DNA of 64,000 nucleotides from Dipetalonema caudispina (Eukaryota > Nematoda > Chromadorea > Rhabditida > Onchocercidae): positions 124,001-188,000 of the forward strand of contig JABVXV010000044.1 in NCBI GenBank assembly GCA_013365325.1. The letters run 5' to 3'. Shown here in pieces: positions 1 to 15,000 of the stretch (position 1 is the stretch's first letter; every line of letters begins with the position of its first letter). The notes beneath the pieces were generated by a model that worked only from the letters and a program-made list of their open reading frames with translations, made no database searches and was not told where the DNA came from. A program made the position numbers and the translations under genes.

Positions 1-121
1 TCATTAGATGACTTAGAACTTTTCGCGTTCTTTTTTCATATATTCATCCGCATACTCTCATGACTCTCATGTATTTCAACTTGGAACGAGTACCGCATAA
101 AAAGTACTTATTGCAATTTAG

Positions 122-552
122 ATGATGGAGGGTATATCATCGACACCTTTATTGCTGAATGTCGATGTAATACGCTTAGAGGGCACTATGACGATTAATA
201 TTCCGCCACCTCCTTCTGATAGACTTTGGTAAGTTTTCTTATTTATCAGTCAGCACTTTGATTTTTTTTTGTGATCTCGTCTGTAGACTTTTAAAAATTT
301 TATTTCTTTGAGACGTTGGGGAACTTCAAACTAATGAATTTCAGGTATGCATTTCGAACTCCGCCGGAGCTTTCTATTAGAAGTGTTCCCCAAGTGGGTG
401 ACAGATTGGTGGATATGAGTACTGTCTCTAGCTGGATTGAAAATAAGCTTCGCTTATTGTTGGAGAAAAATTTGGTCTGTCCAAATATGGACGATCTTAT
501 AGTTCCTGTAATGAGTGGTAATGAACTTTTAAATGGTGGTTACAATTGCTGA
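122..552 (+). CDS. TEX2-like SMP-domain lipid-transfer protein, C-terminal two exons
   Basis: The gene enters from the left edge. Exons 122-228 and 345-552 join in frame across a GTAAGT...TTTCAG intron, rebuilding an Arg-Leu-Trp-Tyr run at the junction. The 3' exon ends with TGA at 550-552. The residues include NIPPPPSDRLWYAFRTPPEL and later VSSWIENKL and CPNMDDLIVPVM. This is the end of the SMP lipid-binding domain in the TEX2 family of ER membrane-contact proteins, recognised from the PPPP-D-R-W-Y-F-R-PP and PNMDD motifs. About 70 residues of coding end lie here; the membrane and PH-like parts should lie upstream of the window. The first exon shown has an ATG at 122, but the acceptor just before it shows it is internal. 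Confidence 0.82.
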
Positions 553-3535
553 ATGACTGGATATCTCGTATAGGATCCAGCTTTATGCATACGAATCTTT
601 TTTTCGTCCTATCCAGAAAGTAACGGGAAATTATTCAATTATAAAAGGATGCAAAGTTTTTATAAAAATTCTTTGTTCTTCGTTCGTATTTTTATTATAT
701 TAAAATTGTGCTTTATTGACTAACACAAACTTTTATCTGTTTGAGGTCTTTTGTTTCAATTCTGCGTTTCTTTGTTTCGTATAGGTTCAAGTTCCTATTA
801 TGCTTTACGGGTATATTTGAATTAATGCCATGAAATAGTTTTAATTTGTGCTTCAGCATTTGTAAAGTCTTCGGGGAATTATAATTGCTGTAAGCCATGT
901 AATGTTATGCTGAATTTAGTAATTTTCTTTCAGTTTTGTATGCTTTCAGACTTTTGAAAATAGTTATTCAATTGGCATTTATTGGCTTAGTGAAAAAATT
1001 TAAATAAGCTTTCTTTTTCGTATTTTATCACATTTTATAAACGTATGCTTGGCTGTTCACGGCCCTCTTCATCATTTATTTTTGATTTTTATTTCACTTC
1101 ATTTTAGACCCTAAACTGTTCCATTTTCGTTCAGCTTGACTAGTGTTTTTTTTTTGGCTTTATGCAGTTCAACTAACAAAGTTTTCAACTTCAAAGAATG
1201 GATGAAAAATCCCAGACTTTTTTATTTAATCTTATCTTGTTTAATTTTATTCATGCTTCCTCTCCTTTCGTTTGCTTGTATTTCTGTTCTCTCTTTTTAG
1301 ATTTATTGTTTATTAATTATAATTACTTGTCCTAAGGTCCAGTATTACTTACAGACCTTTCAGATGATATGGGGCATCAATAAAGAAAATCGTTATTGAT
1401 CAAGGTTTGTAGAATTACAAACAAAAGCTCTGTATTCTAGGCGGAATTTATTTTCCACGCACTCATAGTTCAAATTTCTCAAGAAATTGTTACTTTGTCA
1501 GCTAACATAGTTATTAAGTCTAATGTGGATAATAGCGGATTCTCTCGATAAACACCTTCGTAGTTTATTCCTTTGACATATACGCAATGTACGGCAGAGT
1601 TTGATCGGAAGTGTAATCGTTTGACTATATTTGGTTGGATGTGATCTGAAATGTGATTTTAAAGCAGCTAAACCGCACCTGGAATATGGGTAGTATGGGA
1701 TAAAAAAAAAGCTGAACAGTTGCGACTTCTCAAGGAGATGATTGGTACTGGATCTGGTAACTGCGACATTCATGGATGGAGTTGGTTACGTTTTTCTTGT
1801 TATATCATTGCATCGATACGAAACTATTGCCTGTTCAGTTGAAAATAGTAATTCAGATGTTGATTGGACACATTTCGGAGGTGATTTTTAAAGAAACAAA
1901 ATTTATTCATGCAATTAACTGCATAAATAAAAAAAATTCGGTAAAAGAAAGTGTGAAATTATAACCATCAAACTACACGAAGTAAACGAGCATATTAATT
2001 TATTAATACTCTTTCGAAGGGGTTGAAACCATATTCATCTTCATCAGTCCTGAAATTTAAACTATAATAGATTTTTTAACAGTTTCAATGATTTGTTTGC
2101 ACTTGATAAAGTTATGTTTTGTGATTTATTAAATTAGAGAGAGCGTAAGGTTGGACTGATGGCAGATGCAATAGTTATGATTCGAAAACTTAAGCCAAAC
2201 AAATGCTTGTTTTTGTTTTCCTGTGTATTACACTAACATGATGAGCAACAGTTCTAATATTAAAATCATCTCAGGGAATGGATCATTTGAATAACTAGGC
2301 TTAATCATTCAACAACGACATCTTATGGTTAAGGTGTAATCATCAGAGTTGTAGAGTTATTTCCTGCAGTAAGTTAGTTGATGATGCATACCGCTTGACG
2401 AATGTATCTATATTTCGACCCTCTAAAAGTAATTTTAATCCATTCCATCTGGTTTTGTCCGTCCATTACCGTTTCTTTGGTTCATTTGAACTTCTGGAAA
2501 TGTCTTCGCTATCCTCTGACACCTTGAAGTCATCAATAGATATCTATCTTTGTGCCATTGAAAAAGTACTACTGAAAGGTACAAACATGATAAAGCAATC
2601 CTTATTGCAACAGCATAAAGTTCCGCTTGTTGTGAAGTCGGTGGTCCCTTTATAAGCTCTACATCGGTATTTCTTTTCGTGATGAGTTTTTTGAAGACAC
2701 CATAGAAGAGGCGATAGGTTCGGATATACTTTCACTAATGCTGGTATTTTGTCCACACAACCAGTCTAAAATAGATATTTTATTGAATTATGCTGTAGAA
2801 ATGTTACTTATCTCCTTTATTTCATTTACAAATGAAACTTCATGCTCTGTGACCTTCCCTCATCCTATCAAGACTTTATTTGTGGAAGATATGCTAAAGG
2901 TCTTTTTGATTATCTGAAATGGTTACTTCACTTTCATATTTATTTTCAGTCACTTCTAATGATATCTAGCATTTATACATTATTGGCAGATGATAATAGC
3001 ATATGTAGAGTCATTTTGAATAAGAAATAAAATACGAAGTAAAGTGTAAGTAAAGATGTTATGCAAAATTTGGTTTCCATAATTAGTTTTCGTAAAAATG
3101 ACATTAAATTTTGATAATTTACATTGAAAAAACAATTCATACAATTCTGATTGCTTCCCCCTTTACTCACCAATTTTTCTCGTGAATTAAGATAAGTGAA
3201 TAAGAAGCAACCACTTGTCGATGAACAGTTTTCCACTCGTGCCTTCGCTTTTTCAGATACAACACATTGATGATAAGATTGTGGTTTTTTTGTTTTGGAA
3301 TGAAGACGTATCGAATAGTTTAACTGATGTCCTATCAAATCTATTAAATCTGCAAATTATAGTTAGTGAGGAAATTTCTTGAAAAATGATACGAAATTCG
3401 AATGAATTCATCCACAGTTGCGTTCTTCGTCGTTTTTAAACCATTGTTTAATTGATATTTTTATAATAAATCACCACTATAATATTTGTAACTGATATCT
3501 GATCAGTCACGAAAAAAGCCCTGTTGTATCATTGA
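553..3535. other. Intergenic, convergent 3' flanks
   Basis: AT-rich sequence between two convergent genes. Several open frames of 60-120 codons occur, but none has matching splice sites, family motifs or a biased composition. I see no RNA gene here. Confidence 0.5.
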
Positions 3536-6500
3536 TTATGAAAAATAAAGTATGATAGACGTACTGTTGCATGGATAGGTTTCGTTGGATCGACATAATT
3601 TTATATAGGTTGTGTGATTTTTCTCTTTAATCATAGAAAAACGTTTCTTCACTAAAATTTCTCCTCGAAATTGAAAATAGCGTACTTTGTAAAAGCGATA
3701 AAATAAGCCGAAGTTACTGATCAACAAAGCCGCCGCACAGATTGGTGCTTCTTCCGTTTCCTGAAAGAAAGAAAAAATTATTATTGTTATAAATTTTGAT
3801 GCGAAAGTTTTCTTGTTGTGTTATATTTGCTTTATCATTACTTTCTTGTTTGTTAATACCAATACAATCAACCATACCTCTTCAGGATCTTTTCGTAAGT
3901 TAATTTCTTGTACAGAAGCAAATAGAGGATGATGACCAGTGATACTGGTAAAAAAGCAAGTTGATGGATTTTGTTTCTTTGATGCTAGTAACAATTCAGA
4001 AGTAATTCCGGCATCGCATTGCTCCTGAATTCAACAAAATGATAAAGAGTATGAAAAATGCTTAATTCATTTTATTCGACTAAAAACAACTTAGGCTACA
4101 CTCATTCAAATCGAAAGGGCTTTTTTTCTTTCCTATTTTTGCGTTACCTATTTAAGATGTAATGCTATCATTGAGGATTTCGGAACAGATTAGAAGGTTG
4201 TAGTAATTTACTGAGTTCTATCCTGAGTACATTAATATGTGATGTATACCATGAACATACCAATTTGATGGTTCTTTTTTTAATTTCACATTTGCAACTA
4301 TAATATTGAAAGATGATCCTTTGGCTTTCAAAATTTTCTTTCAAATAACAATATGGATCTATCAATGGAAATGTATGATAAGTGGTACATGTTAGATTTC
4401 TCCTACAATGATAACAAATGAAACGGAGAACATAAGAGTGTAAGATTCAATAAATCAACACCACAATATTTATTATTTTTATTGCTTGGCTATCTTTGTT
4501 CTCTTTACTCTTTGCTCCTTTTACTAACATAGCAATTCAAAATTTTTTTTCTATCTTTAATATGTTTGTGATAAATAGAATTTATCGATTATGAAACTCT
4601 CTCTATTGAAGAAGTAGAAGAGAAGAAAATTTTCGACAAATTATTATAAATTTGTTTGTTACTTTAATAGTAATCAGAGCGTTTCAGTTCATTTTGAATC
4701 ATTTTACCTTTTTTTTTTATGATTTTGAATTTTCATAAAAGTAATTGAAGAGACAATGTTTGAGTGTAATGTGAAAAATTCTAATCGAAATAAAACAATG
4801 TTAACAGTATGTATTAGAGGAGATTAATCTTGAATAAGAATACAAAAAGTGATCATATTCTATAATTGTCTTTATCAATTTCATTTTTGGCTAATATTTT
4901 TGTAAATTCTGTCTTTCAAAGCTCTATCAATTATCCATGTTAATAACTAAACTCTCTTTACGAATAATTAATGGATTTTTTAATGATAAAAAGATACAAA
5001 TACCTATCGAGAATTTTTTTGGTAAGACTAGAGGACAAGAAAAGAAAAAATGTGACATAAATTTCTAGCTGACTTTAAAAGTTGTTTTAAAAGTCTATAA
5101 TTTGTTTGAATAAAAGATACGGCTAAGACATTAGAATATTCGCTTGATGAAATAAAAAAAAACAAAGGAATGATAAAAGTTTGTGATTAAAAATAAGATT
5201 TCTTAGATATAAAATTTCAGCATGACAATTTGCTTGATCAACATTATGCTTTGTCCATTGCAACTCATAAACAAAGTTTTTTTAAAAATCTATCAGCTAC
5301 TAGTTCTACTCAATTATCCAATAAAAGTTGCAATTAGATGTTTGATAGTGATCAGTACTTCAATGAATAATAATTTGAAGTGTAAAGATGAAAGAAAGAG
5401 GAATATAATTGATTTTATTATTTATTATTTTCTGAATGTCCACTAAAGTTTAAACTAATTGCTTTAAAATCCTCAAATCTTCATCTTTTTTTTATAACAA
5501 CTGTTATCAGTATGATTATTAGAGGTGCCTAACAAGACCAACTACATATATTCAAATTTTCGAAAGCAGGAAATATCTGGAAATCTAAAATTTCCGAATA
5601 TCCATATCTGGATATTGCATCGTGAATATGCTCCTGATCAGCAAGTCTTGAAAAGACTGCAACATATGAATTGTGCTATAATTTGTTTAAGTTTTACATC
5701 AAAAAATTAAAAGTTGGGAGTTTTCTAGAGTGCAATGAGATCAAGTTATTTGCATGCATAAATTCGAACTCCAAACTTTTTTGAATTTCCCAAGAAACTG
5801 ATAACTTATTTCTAATGAGCAATTGCTCCATCATCAAAGATACGTCCGCAATTAATTAACCTGTCAGAGATTGGTATTATACTTTTTTCTTGAAATTTAT
5901 ATACAATCAATTGACTTTCATCCAAAAAAATTTCTTCCCGAAATCGGAAATCAAAATTTCTCACGCATTCGGTAATTCCAAAGAAATTCGCCCTCAAGTA
6001 TGTTGTTGATTGATGAAAACATGAATCAAAAAGGCTGAAAAAAAGAATATCATTTTTTCATTGAAAAGAGAATGTCATTTCAACAATGAATTCCAAACTT
6101 ATCGAATATGCTAATGGCACTCATCTATCGGAATCATTTTGAATTTAGATCAATCAGTTTTTAATTACCTATTGCCTCCCCGTTCCACACATATTCATTT
6201 GTGTCTTTTCTGATCTTTTTTCTTCCTTCACTTTTCTTATCTTCACATACATAATATTTAGTCCAAATCAAATTTTTACTGATATCAATCAAAAAAGTGT
6301 AAATAATTTAGACAAAGAAAAAAGTGCATTTAGAGTTAAATTTAAAAAATTCCAGGAATTAAATTCAAAAATTATAATAAGTTTGAAAAGTGTACTGCAT
6401 TGCAAAATATCCCGACTTAGCATTTAAATTTTTAGGTTGGTGATGATCTGCCCAAGTGTTGCATAAATTGCTCCTACAGCAGCAAGATGATCGAATCAGC

Positions 6501-9500
6501 ATTGTTTTTGCCCGTAAAACATCGGTTAAACATTTTGGAGAAGTATGTGAACATTTCGTATTTTTACATGTCCTTTCAAAATCCGGTTCAATCTTGTATT
6601 GAATGCTGAATATATGATATCATTAATAAATTATTTTAGCATTTGGTGAATTTTTCACTTCAATTTCTCTTTTAATATTGTAGTTGGAACAGTTGAGTAA
6701 TTTGAGAAATTCAACAGGACGCATATATCATGTATTGAAAGGTTAACTAGCAATTGAATCAGATGTAGTAGTTAAAAAATTTCTTGTACAACCTTCCAGA
6801 CATCAAATTACCACTGAGGATGAGTAAAAATGATTTGATGCGAACCAATTATATACTTTTGCCTAGTCCTTAACTCAAATTGATATAATGTTAACGTTGG
6901 TATGTTAAATTCTCCTTCTGAAGAAATAAGCATCGAAATATCTTTGCATCATTTGGAATACTAAGATTCTAATGTACATATCCGTCATTCTAAGATACTC
7001 CTTTGTTATCCATTATTTCATATTGCTTTGTAATTGGCATCTTGTCTTCAGTTCACTAATTAAATATCAATAGAGAGCTTAAATTTATATCAGTTTGAAT
7101 TTTTAATTAGCCTTCCAAAACGAAACATATATCTTTCTTGTTTGTTCGGTAGGATTGCTTAGTTGTTTGTTCTTTTGAATTCTTATTGAAAAAATTAGAG
7201 CTGATAAAGTAATCTTCCAATGTTATCTATCACTACTTCTTATTCACGTTTACTTTGTTAAGGTCATTGCTTCGAACTCGATCGATACAAAACACCCTCT
7301 TGACTTACATAAAATTCTTTGAAATATGCCTTGAAGCACTTAAAAATCAATCTAACTGTTGTTACTTTATTCAAGTCGCTGGTCGAAACAAACGCCAACT
7401 ACTATTTTTACTATTCATTTTTTTTTTTTTAACAGATATCGATTCGTAATTAGGAAATATTTCATTTATTCTAACTTATATAACATTCATTCATCCCTGA
7501 TGTAATACTTATTTCGGGAAGTAAAACTCACCAATGAAGTTAAGTAATTCAGTATTGTGTAGTTATTTATATATGTATACAAACCTTTTCACCATATTAC
7601 TTTGGAAGAGGGCTGTATACGAAAATTTGCAAAATCGGTATCGTAAAGGTAGTTCTTCAATTCGCAATTTTGTCCAGGTAGCAGAAGTAAGGATCTGATT
7701 TTCCAAGTTCGTAAAAGAAAGTAGTTGAGCGCAGTAATAACGTCGATCATTCACTATGATATCTGTTCCGTTTGATTCTATAACGAAAACTTCCTTATAA
7801 ATCAGAAACTGTGAAGATTGTTAACTCTCATATACTTGTTGAATATGTTGTTTTGAAGTATAACCGGAAGAAAAACCACTTGAACAAAAGATATGCAATA
7901 TGCAATTATGCAGTCAAGTTATGAGCATTCAAAGCATTTTTAGATAAAGAAAATGAGAGGATCAAACAGAATGATAAGATAGAAAGCGGATCGATTGATA
8001 CATTCAATAACAGATCAGAATGAAATGGAAAATCCCTAATAAAGGGATAAGATTTAAATGTTATAAGTTGAAACAACAACAGATTGTATTGATTACTTTG
8101 GGGAAAACTATAGATGAAGTCATAGTATGACCACTTGGTATCTCTGCTTCCAGAAATGATCGATTCCGTGATTAGAACAATCTCCGGATCTCGAGTTTTA
8201 GCCAATTCTTGCCAAATCATTTTGTTCTTTTCAACAAGAAGTTTTTCTCTTGGCTCATAGGTGCATTGAAATGGATCAATCCAACAGCAACATAATATAA
8301 AATATGCTTCCTCCGATGCGAGTTTCAAACATTGTTCATTCCTATTGCTTGTTGTATCTGCTAGGCCACTATTACAAGCTTTACCATCTCGTAACAAACG
8401 TATTATCGTATTCTAAAAAATAGGTTTTGAAAGATTCTTGTTTATTTGCATTTCATTAAGGAAATAAAATAACATTGAATTTCGCAGTTCAGAATCAGTC
8501 ATTCACCCTTATATTGTTTACTTTTGGCAATAATGCCATAAATACTGCACTACATAAAACAACTACGCCTAATCAAGATTCTACTCATAATTTTAGTCTC
8601 ATCATATTTACTTCCAACTGAAGCTGACAATTAATGTGCAATCATTTAAAATATTAATGCTATCTTTTAGTAGTTTTCCAGAAAAGCAGATCATAACAGG
8701 TTACTAGCAGATAATCATTTACGATGAAATAAATTTCGACTAACAAAATCTGCACGCGAATAAGGGATGGTTATATCAATTTGATTCCAAAACATTGGAC
8801 CGCTATATACTTTCATCATACTGTTAGCATTAATGACAAATATGCATGGTGCATTATCCACAATATTCTTCTAAAATAATTCTTTTTTATTTTTTATAAA
8901 GTAACGATCTATTAAAGGGTAATCCTAAAAAAGTAGAAGAAATTAGTTTGAGAATCTTTCTTCAGGTTTTAGTCGAACAATTAGACTCGAGTAATTAAGT
9001 TATTCAAAGGTAAACAACAGTAAAATTTTTTGTCTTCTACATATGTTATCACTTGCGAAAAAAATTTTCTAATCCATTCAATAATCTAAAAACAAGGTTT
9101 CAATAATGAATATGCAAATACTTTAGCAATATACATTCAATATTAGACATACCACTTTTTCGCCATCCATGTTAAAACAATATCTGTCAGTATCAAGTAA
9201 AGGTTCCAATCGTCTTTCATAGTAATGATCCAGCAAATCTTCGACTATTCTCTCATAAGAGTATTCCTACGCAAAATTATTGTGAATTTTCAAGAGCTTT
9301 CCAATATCAAAAAACGAATGAACCAATGATTTCTGACTTATAAATCTATGATGAAATTGTTATGTAAACCTTTTTTTTTAATTTTTAGAGTTCTAGCTTC
9401 ATCTACTAGAAAGAAGGATGGAGATAGTGAAGTTTTTATATAGCTGAAGAAAATGCTGCAGTGAAGAAGTTAATCGATGATATCAAAGAATCCTTTGTTG

Positions 9501-11018
9501 AACTCCGAAATTATTTCCTTCCTATTATATTATATCACAGCCAAGAAAAACTAAAAGATCCTCTCAGATTCATCTTCAACATTTAGGATACTCTTTACAG
9601 TAAAGCATACGAAATTAGAATAACTCTACTAAACAAGATTTTATTAATATTACAATCTTGCATACCTTATATGTTGCACAAAATTTGCAACAATAATAAG
9701 AAACTTCAGCGAGAACTTCTAAAGACCTGTATCAAATTCGAAATTACTGGAAGTACAATAGGAAAGTTTAAGCAAAAAAATTTGACTTTTCTGATATTCA
9801 TAGTTATTCGATCTCGAATATTATACTTTTCATATCAGTAAAATGATGAATGGTTGCATATTGATAAACAATTATGCGGTTATTGAAAAGGAATGTGTAA
9901 TGTTTGAAGTGAAATTCCTCATTTTCAATTAATTCATTTCTTGTTACATATTGCTAGTAAAATAGGTTCAATTTTCATTCAAAAACTTACTCGCCATCAG
10001 AAACGATTACAATATCAACATATGAAATTCCATATCGACTACCTTGCTCTGCATCGCATAATCCTCTAATGTTATTTTCAATCATCTCAGATTTACCATT
10101 GTAGTAAAGGGTAAAATTTTGCGACGCAGCAATGATATCCACCGCCCACCAACAAAATATATGATCCTTTAAAAAAGATAACACATTTGGAATGATGATA
10201 ATCATTGATTATTGAATTCTCATTGAAGTAATTTATATCAAGGTGTAATTTACACTAAATATTTAAAATGGGAAGATAACAAAGATTCTCAGACTAAAGA
10301 TTCCAGACTAAGATTCTTAAAAGAACATAAGAACACATGAAATTTGCTGCCATTACAACAGTACTCATTTAATACATACCTTCTCTCCACAAATCGTAGA
10401 ATTTTTGCTAGAAGTAGCAAGAACTGAAAATTACGAACTTTTCTTTTACTGGTAACTTGAAAATAATCAAACATAACGATGTTTAAGAATAAAAAACGAG
10501 ACAGTGAGCTTAACTTAATTAGTTCATATTGCTAACTTTTCATTATCAACATCTTCAAATTTAAAGAATATAAATAAACTGAAGCGATACCGTGTAAATG
10601 AAACATTTGAAATAAATTAACAATTCATGATGAATTTGAATTCTTCATTTTGTAAGATGAAGGATATTAAAAAGGTTAAAGTGAATTATGAAAAGTTATG
10701 GAACATTTTTCAAAAATTAATTTTCATGAAATTTATCTATGAGATGAACAAAGTTTCCACAGAATTTTCTCATTCAATACCCATTTCTAATCCTAATTAA
10801 TTCGGAACTCAATGGTTGATTGTTAAAAGCTCAGAATTTTCAAACAATTGCTGAAGAATTTCTACATCATTTAACGCAAATAGTGCGAAACGGAATTTTA
10901 TCTTCAGTTAAAAATCTATCCAATACTCGGTAGCAGCAAAAACCGGACGACAATATGCATTCGAAACCACTTGAAAAGAACCACGAAAGCCGGAAAGTTG
11001 AACAGTAAATGATGCATG
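3536..11018 (-). CDS. Multi-exon secreted/membrane Cys-rich protein, tentatively calcium-channel alpha2/delta-like
   Basis: Exons (high to low coordinate): candidate 10927-11018, then 10380-10423, 9991-10166, 9666-9726, 9153-9266, 8745-8870, 8097-8412, 7585-7777, about 5861-5992, 3878-4024 and 3536-3760 (stop). Most junctions agree in phase; the links on either side of 5.86-5.99 kb and 10.4-10.9 kb are not settled. The tentative call rests on the C-terminal half. There is a Cache-like stretch with SNGTDIIVND followed by a Cys-containing FCKFSY segment, then a segment starting ITEC and ending near NCGRIF. After that comes CDAGITSELLLASKKQNPSTC and a last Cys before ALLISNFGLF. This resembles the order of Cys motifs at the end of CACNA2D/UNC-36 proteins. 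No VWA or MIDAS motif (DxSxS) was found, so either the 5' part is missed or this is a divergent or truncated member. Another Cys-rich ectodomain family remains possible. Confidence 0.4.
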
Positions 11019-12097
11019 CTGAATAAATCATTTATATGTGTAAATTAAGCCAATCCGAAAGCCAGAAATTAGCATATTTGTAAATCCAATTAATGTAATA
11101 TTGATCGAATCGAAGAAAAATGAGTAACCCTTGACCTATGGAGCTTTTTGAAGCTATTTATTAAACTTTTATTCCTCCACAAAATTCCTTAATTTCAGGT
11201 ATGATAGATTGTTAAACAATTATAGAGTAAGCAGAATTTCCTACTTAAAGATAGATGCAATACCAGCTAATAGCAAAATTTCACTTATTATAATCAGATG
11301 TTAATTATTATCGGATGTTAATTAATGTTAATAAAAGACTCAAAGAGAATGGAAAGTTTTTACAACTCTCCTGAAAAGAATCTACTTTTTACTTGGAATT
11401 TCAAGAATCGATGTCATTATCTTCAAAGTTTTTTATTTTCAAGTTTTATGGATTAGGAAATGACTAATGGTTAAATGATCACTAAATTTTGCTTATTGAT
11501 AAGTGATATATTGAAAATTATTGTCGCTTATATACGTTAAATATAAATGGAAAATAAAATTTTGGCAAAAATAGTCCAGAAGAAGTGTTCAAAGTAAACT
11601 TTCTTCATTATCTTCTTTTGGTTAGCTTTTTTTGTCGAAAAATTAATTTATTTATTTCGAAACACAAAATCTTTCACTAATCTCCAATTCAAACAAATCG
11701 AAATGCATTTCGGTGCTGTATTTTGAAATGATTAAATATTCATTACGAAAGGTCAAAGATCAAATGTGTTATAATGTTTGTCTCATTGTCCAATCATCTT
11801 CATCAAATTTGTTTAATTTTTGCCAAATAAGTTTTTGTGTTGTGAATGCATCATTTCTGATAAAGAATCTTTAATTTCTTACAATGATCGATAAGTAATT
11901 TTATCTTCCCAACAAATAGCAATGGAATGAATATACCATAAGTATGTTGTAATAATTTATTAATAATGCCATATAGTAAAGCCTTTTTTTTTTTTTGTGA
12001 GATATATAATCTGTCGAAAGTGTGTGCTACTATCTTTATTTCTCACAAATACTTCTACAGGAATTCATCATTTCCATTTAGCAGGCTTGGGTTCAAG
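11019..12097. other. Intergenic, divergent promoter region
   Basis: AT-rich spacer between the minus-strand gene and the UGT. It probably holds promoters for both. A TTTAG at about 12,081 just before the UGT start could be a trans-splice acceptor. No other feature seen. Confidence 0.4.
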
Positions 12098-15000
12098 ATG
12101 CTTTTATACATGACCTTGCTTTTGATACTGTTGGAATCTATCTTTTCTTATAAAATATTGGTTTTCTCACCACGTCTAGGCCATAGCCATGTCAATTTCA
12201 TGGGAAGAATTGCAGATATTCTGGTGGAAGCTGGACATGATGTGGTATGTTCATTATGAAATTTTATGAGAAATCTAATTATGAATCAAGATCGAATAAT
12301 ATTATTTCTTGTTCTCGGAATTCATTTTAAAGTTTTTGTAATTACTAAATTTTTAAACTTATCTTGCAGACTGTTTTTGTACCGGATTTAAATCCAGATG
12401 TATTTAATAATGGTACCAAATTGGCAAAGATAATACGGAAAACCTTTCCAAACAATCAATACCTCGAGATAAATTCATCGAAGAATCTTTGGAAGAAGAA
12501 GGGCGATGGTATTCTTGAAGTCTATCAGGTCTTTTTAATTTAATTATTAGCATCCAAAAACGGTCATGCAATTACATTAAGACTTTTGAATCTGTGACAA
12601 TAATGTCGTTACAAATAAATGGACACGTAGATTCATTCTTATACTTCCCGTTCTCAGTCATTTTATTTTGCAGTTATATCGAAAACTGGCCAATGCACAA
12701 AGAATGACATGTCAAAGTAAGTTTTGATAAATTTAGTGCTTTCGATAGGTCAGTTCATTAATTTAAGTTATTTATTCCTCCCAATCCGTTCGATAAAGTA
12801 AAGTGAGTGTTAGAGCATCTGGAAGACGATAAGCTAATGGGTTCGCTACAAAAAGAACAGTACGATTTGGGTATTACCGAACAGATCAATTTCTGTGGAT
12901 ATGCCATTTTCAACAGAATTGGTCTCAACAACTATATTACCGCAATGGCATTTAACTTGTTAGAAGTAACCAGCGACTTCTTTGGTGTAAGCTCTAATCC
13001 GAGCTATGTTCCCGGTTTGTTCTTGTATATTTTGCCTTCCTGATATTTCCAGTAAGACTCCATAATCATTTAGTGCAATGCATTAGGAAAACTGCATGAC
13101 TTTAAATTAAATTCTAAATAAACTTATGATCTCATTTAATCGTATTCCTACCGATTTTACGTTTCGTTTCAGCTGGTTTCTCTTCCAAATCAGACAAAAT
13201 GAATTATCTTGATAGACTGACAAATGTTATCATGTACACGATAACTTATGGCCTGACAAAGCTTGTTTGGGAACCAGCAGCGCAAAGTCTCCAACACCAT
13301 CTACCCAACAAATTTAATTACATTGTATGTTTCTGCAAATATCCTTCTGTAGTTGACTTGCTAAGTTGTAGATGAAAAGTGAATGGTGTGATCTTATGGT
13401 ATCCTGAAAGAGGTCCATGATGTCGGTCTCCAAAATATTCCTCCTGTAAAATATTGGTAATTGCAATCCCTGACCTCAATGAAGTATCTCGACGTACTTT
13501 TTTATATGTGCAAAAAATTTGCTAGGTTCCATATGCAGTTAAAATATTAATACTTCGGACACTATTGCAAATACCAAGAAAATTTTTTGCTTGAATATTG
13601 TGAAAGATTGATAAGTATGCATATTTTAAAATTAATGCCAATATGGAATTCTTATGGGAAAACGGAAGATGGAACAAACGGTGCTGTGAAATCTTTAAGG
13701 AAACAATGAAAGAAAGCTCGATAGTCTTTGTTAATACCGACGAATTGCTGGAGTTTCCTCGTTTGCTCAGCCGTAAAATTGTATTTGTCGGTGGAATAGC
13801 TGTTCCGAAAGCTTCAACGCTTACTGAGGTATGCAATGCAATAGTATGCCATAGAATGAATCATGCGAATTATACTAAATCTAACATATCATCCAGGATT
13901 ACCAACAACTTATGGACCATTCTGAACGTGGCGTTATCTTAGTATCGTTTGGGACGGTGGTGAAAAGCAAAGATATGAGTAGTGATGAGAAAAAGATGTT
14001 CGAGGATGCATTCCAACAATTACCTGAAGTATATTCTTCATTTAACTCATTTTGATAATCAAACTGAAGTGTCTTCAATTTATCATTTACATAATAGGCT
14101 CGGGATGATTAGCTTAAAGATACGCTGATAATGTAACACGAGTGATGCATTGTTATAAAGAGGAAGATGGATGGAATAATAGTAAGTAGCATTAGTTATT
14201 GAATGAAAAGTACAGTATATTTAGGTAATGTCCGTACCTTTAGATTACTTTTATTTGGAAATATGAAGATGAAGAGGAAGAAAGAGGAAGAGATGTACAT
14301 TTTCCCAACGTTATTAAGAGGAATTGGATACCGCAGAATGATCTTCTCAGTGGGTTCCTCTGATTAAACTTTTTTTTTTTTTTGATAATTACGCATTCCG
14401 ACACGCAATGTGAAAGTATTACAAACAGTCACTTGATTTTTTTCGATTATAGAAATCATTACTTCAAACAACTTAGGTCAGAGCCAAGATTCTCATCACT
14501 CCAATATCATAACTTAATTACTACTCTAAAAAAAAGTTACAGATCACCACAAGCTTTTGGCTTTCGTATCTCACTGCGGCCAAAACAGTCTCATGGAAAG
14601 TGTCAGTGCTGGAGTACCACTCATTTGCATACCATTATTCGCTGATCAGTTTAGAAATGCCAGGACAGCAGAGAATAGGAATGCAGCAATTGTCCTGAAT
14701 AAGAAAAATCTTACGGCAGATGCCTTAGCTTCGGCACTTAAAACTATCATTTCTGAAGAAAGGTAGAGATAAGTTAATATTTGCATATTAACGCCTGCAA
14801 CTTTCCCTTAATTTCTTTTCATTTACAGAGGTTAATTAACTATAACAGTTAGTTGAAGATGACAAAAAAAGCTCTCATTTTTTAATAAGCCACATACCGC
14901 TACTGACCATTAATATCTTATTGATACCTTAGACTTCTGTAAAACAATCATTTATTTATATCTTCTTTCAGTTACCGAAAAAGTTCGCAGAAATTGAAGG

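Noticed and set aside
1498..1773. 91-codon minus-strand frame and an opposing KKKAEQLRLLKEM-like stretch
   Set aside because: Neither frame extends or joins to anything; no recognisable family.
2973..3338. 121-codon minus-strand frame
   Set aside because: No motif, no splice partners, in convergent 3' flank; likely chance.
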